This document shows, piece by piece, positions 63,922 to 64,000 of a stretch of DNA of 64,000 nt. Under the pieces are notes generated by a model, which was given only the letters and a program-made list of their open reading frames with translations, made no database searches and was not told the DNA's origin. Position 1 is the stretch's first letter. The number at the start of each line of letters is the position of its first letter. This DNA is from JAEULH01 sp963805915 (GTDB lineage: Bacteria; Pseudomonadota; Alphaproteobacteria; Rhodospirillales; Defluviicoccaceae). The position numbers and the translations under genes are program-made. Where the stretch lies: contig CAWDWD010000012.1 of assembly GCA_963805915.1 (NCBI GenBank), positions 62,001 to 126,000 of the forward strand, in the 5' to 3' direction.

Positions 63922-64000
63922 CTACTTTGCTTCGAGGCGAGGGAGCAACTCCGCCGCCCGCGCCCGGATCCCCGGCGGGGTTTCAACATCGGCTTCGAGC
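63922..64000 (-). CDS. C-terminus of a YfgM-like TPR protein (partial)
   Basis: Minus-strand frame entering at the window edge reads LEADVETPPGIRARAAELLP then RLEAK and a TAG at 63924-63922. The TPxGIRARAAE tail is typical of YfgM/DUF2133-like periplasmic TPR proteins encoded just before bamB. The rest lies outside the window. Confidence 0.65.
   Translation of the reverse strand, partial: LEADVETPPGIRARAAELLPRLEAK

Overview
The window reads as the chromosome of a GC-rich alphaproteobacterium, probably of Rhodospirillales type, although that rank is an inference. The evidence is a complete hopanoid locus of alphaproteobacterial type, very high GC with long antisense shadow frames, a class-I cytochrome c, ATGA/GTGA-coupled operons, and IS1595, ISAs1 and IS3 family transposase sequences. 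No rRNA, tRNA or CRISPR array was seen.

Layout. 1-9.5 kb: hopanoid lipid locus. It holds hpnD and hpnE (squalene from farnesyl-PP), shc (cyclisation), hpnG and hpnH (C35 side chain), ispH (isoprenoid precursor supply) and hpnA, followed by a ROK sugar kinase. 9.5-20.6 kb: an IS3 relic, then housekeeping genes: glutathione reductase, succinate-semialdehyde dehydrogenase, glmS-glmU, a FetAB-type ABC exporter, a thioesterase, a diguanylate cyclase and a frameshifted lipoprotein gene. 20.6-24.8 kb: a co-directional ECF42-type sigma-factor operon (YciI/DGPF protein, sigma factor, GFA protein, three VOC proteins, DUF1428) with a candidate ECF promoter. 24.9-27.8 kb: cytochrome c, a histidine-rich small protein, a ChaC-like protein and a CDP-alcohol phosphotransferase.

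27.8-32.1 kb is a graveyard of broken genes. It contains an IS1595 scrap fused to a HigB-like toxin relic, an HlyD scrap, the C-terminus of an ISAs1 transposase and a decayed partial copy of the hydrogenase small-subunit gene. It also has a 145-bp direct repeat pair that flanks a beta-propeller lipoprotein gene. 32.1-40.1 kb: a NhaP2-type antiporter and a group-1c-like uptake [NiFe] hydrogenase operon, hybO-A-B-C-D. hybB runs in frame into hybC, and hybD is frameshifted beside a tandem repeat. The maturation genes (hyp) lie outside the window.

40.2-50.2 kb: radC and a frameshifted map; a tightly coupled three-gene GMC oxidoreductase operon whose membrane protein is built from two copies of one His-containing module; a redoxin; a REP/MITE-like hairpin element; an MBOAT/SGNH acyltransferase pair; and an EamA transporter. 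50.4-64 kb: a hemerythrin, a response regulator with a large hybrid PAS histidine kinase, two MDR dehydrogenases, a GH13 amylase, an IS1595 insertion, der, bamB, and the 3' end of a YfgM-like gene running off the window.

A recurrent theme is short tandem repeats (12-18 bp, 2-5 copies) at the very starts or ends of genes: hpnD, hpnG, glmU, hybA, hybD and bamB. Several reading frames (hybB/hybC, hybD, map, the lipoprotein gene, the toxin) depend on single-base indels, so sequence error and true decay need to be told apart.
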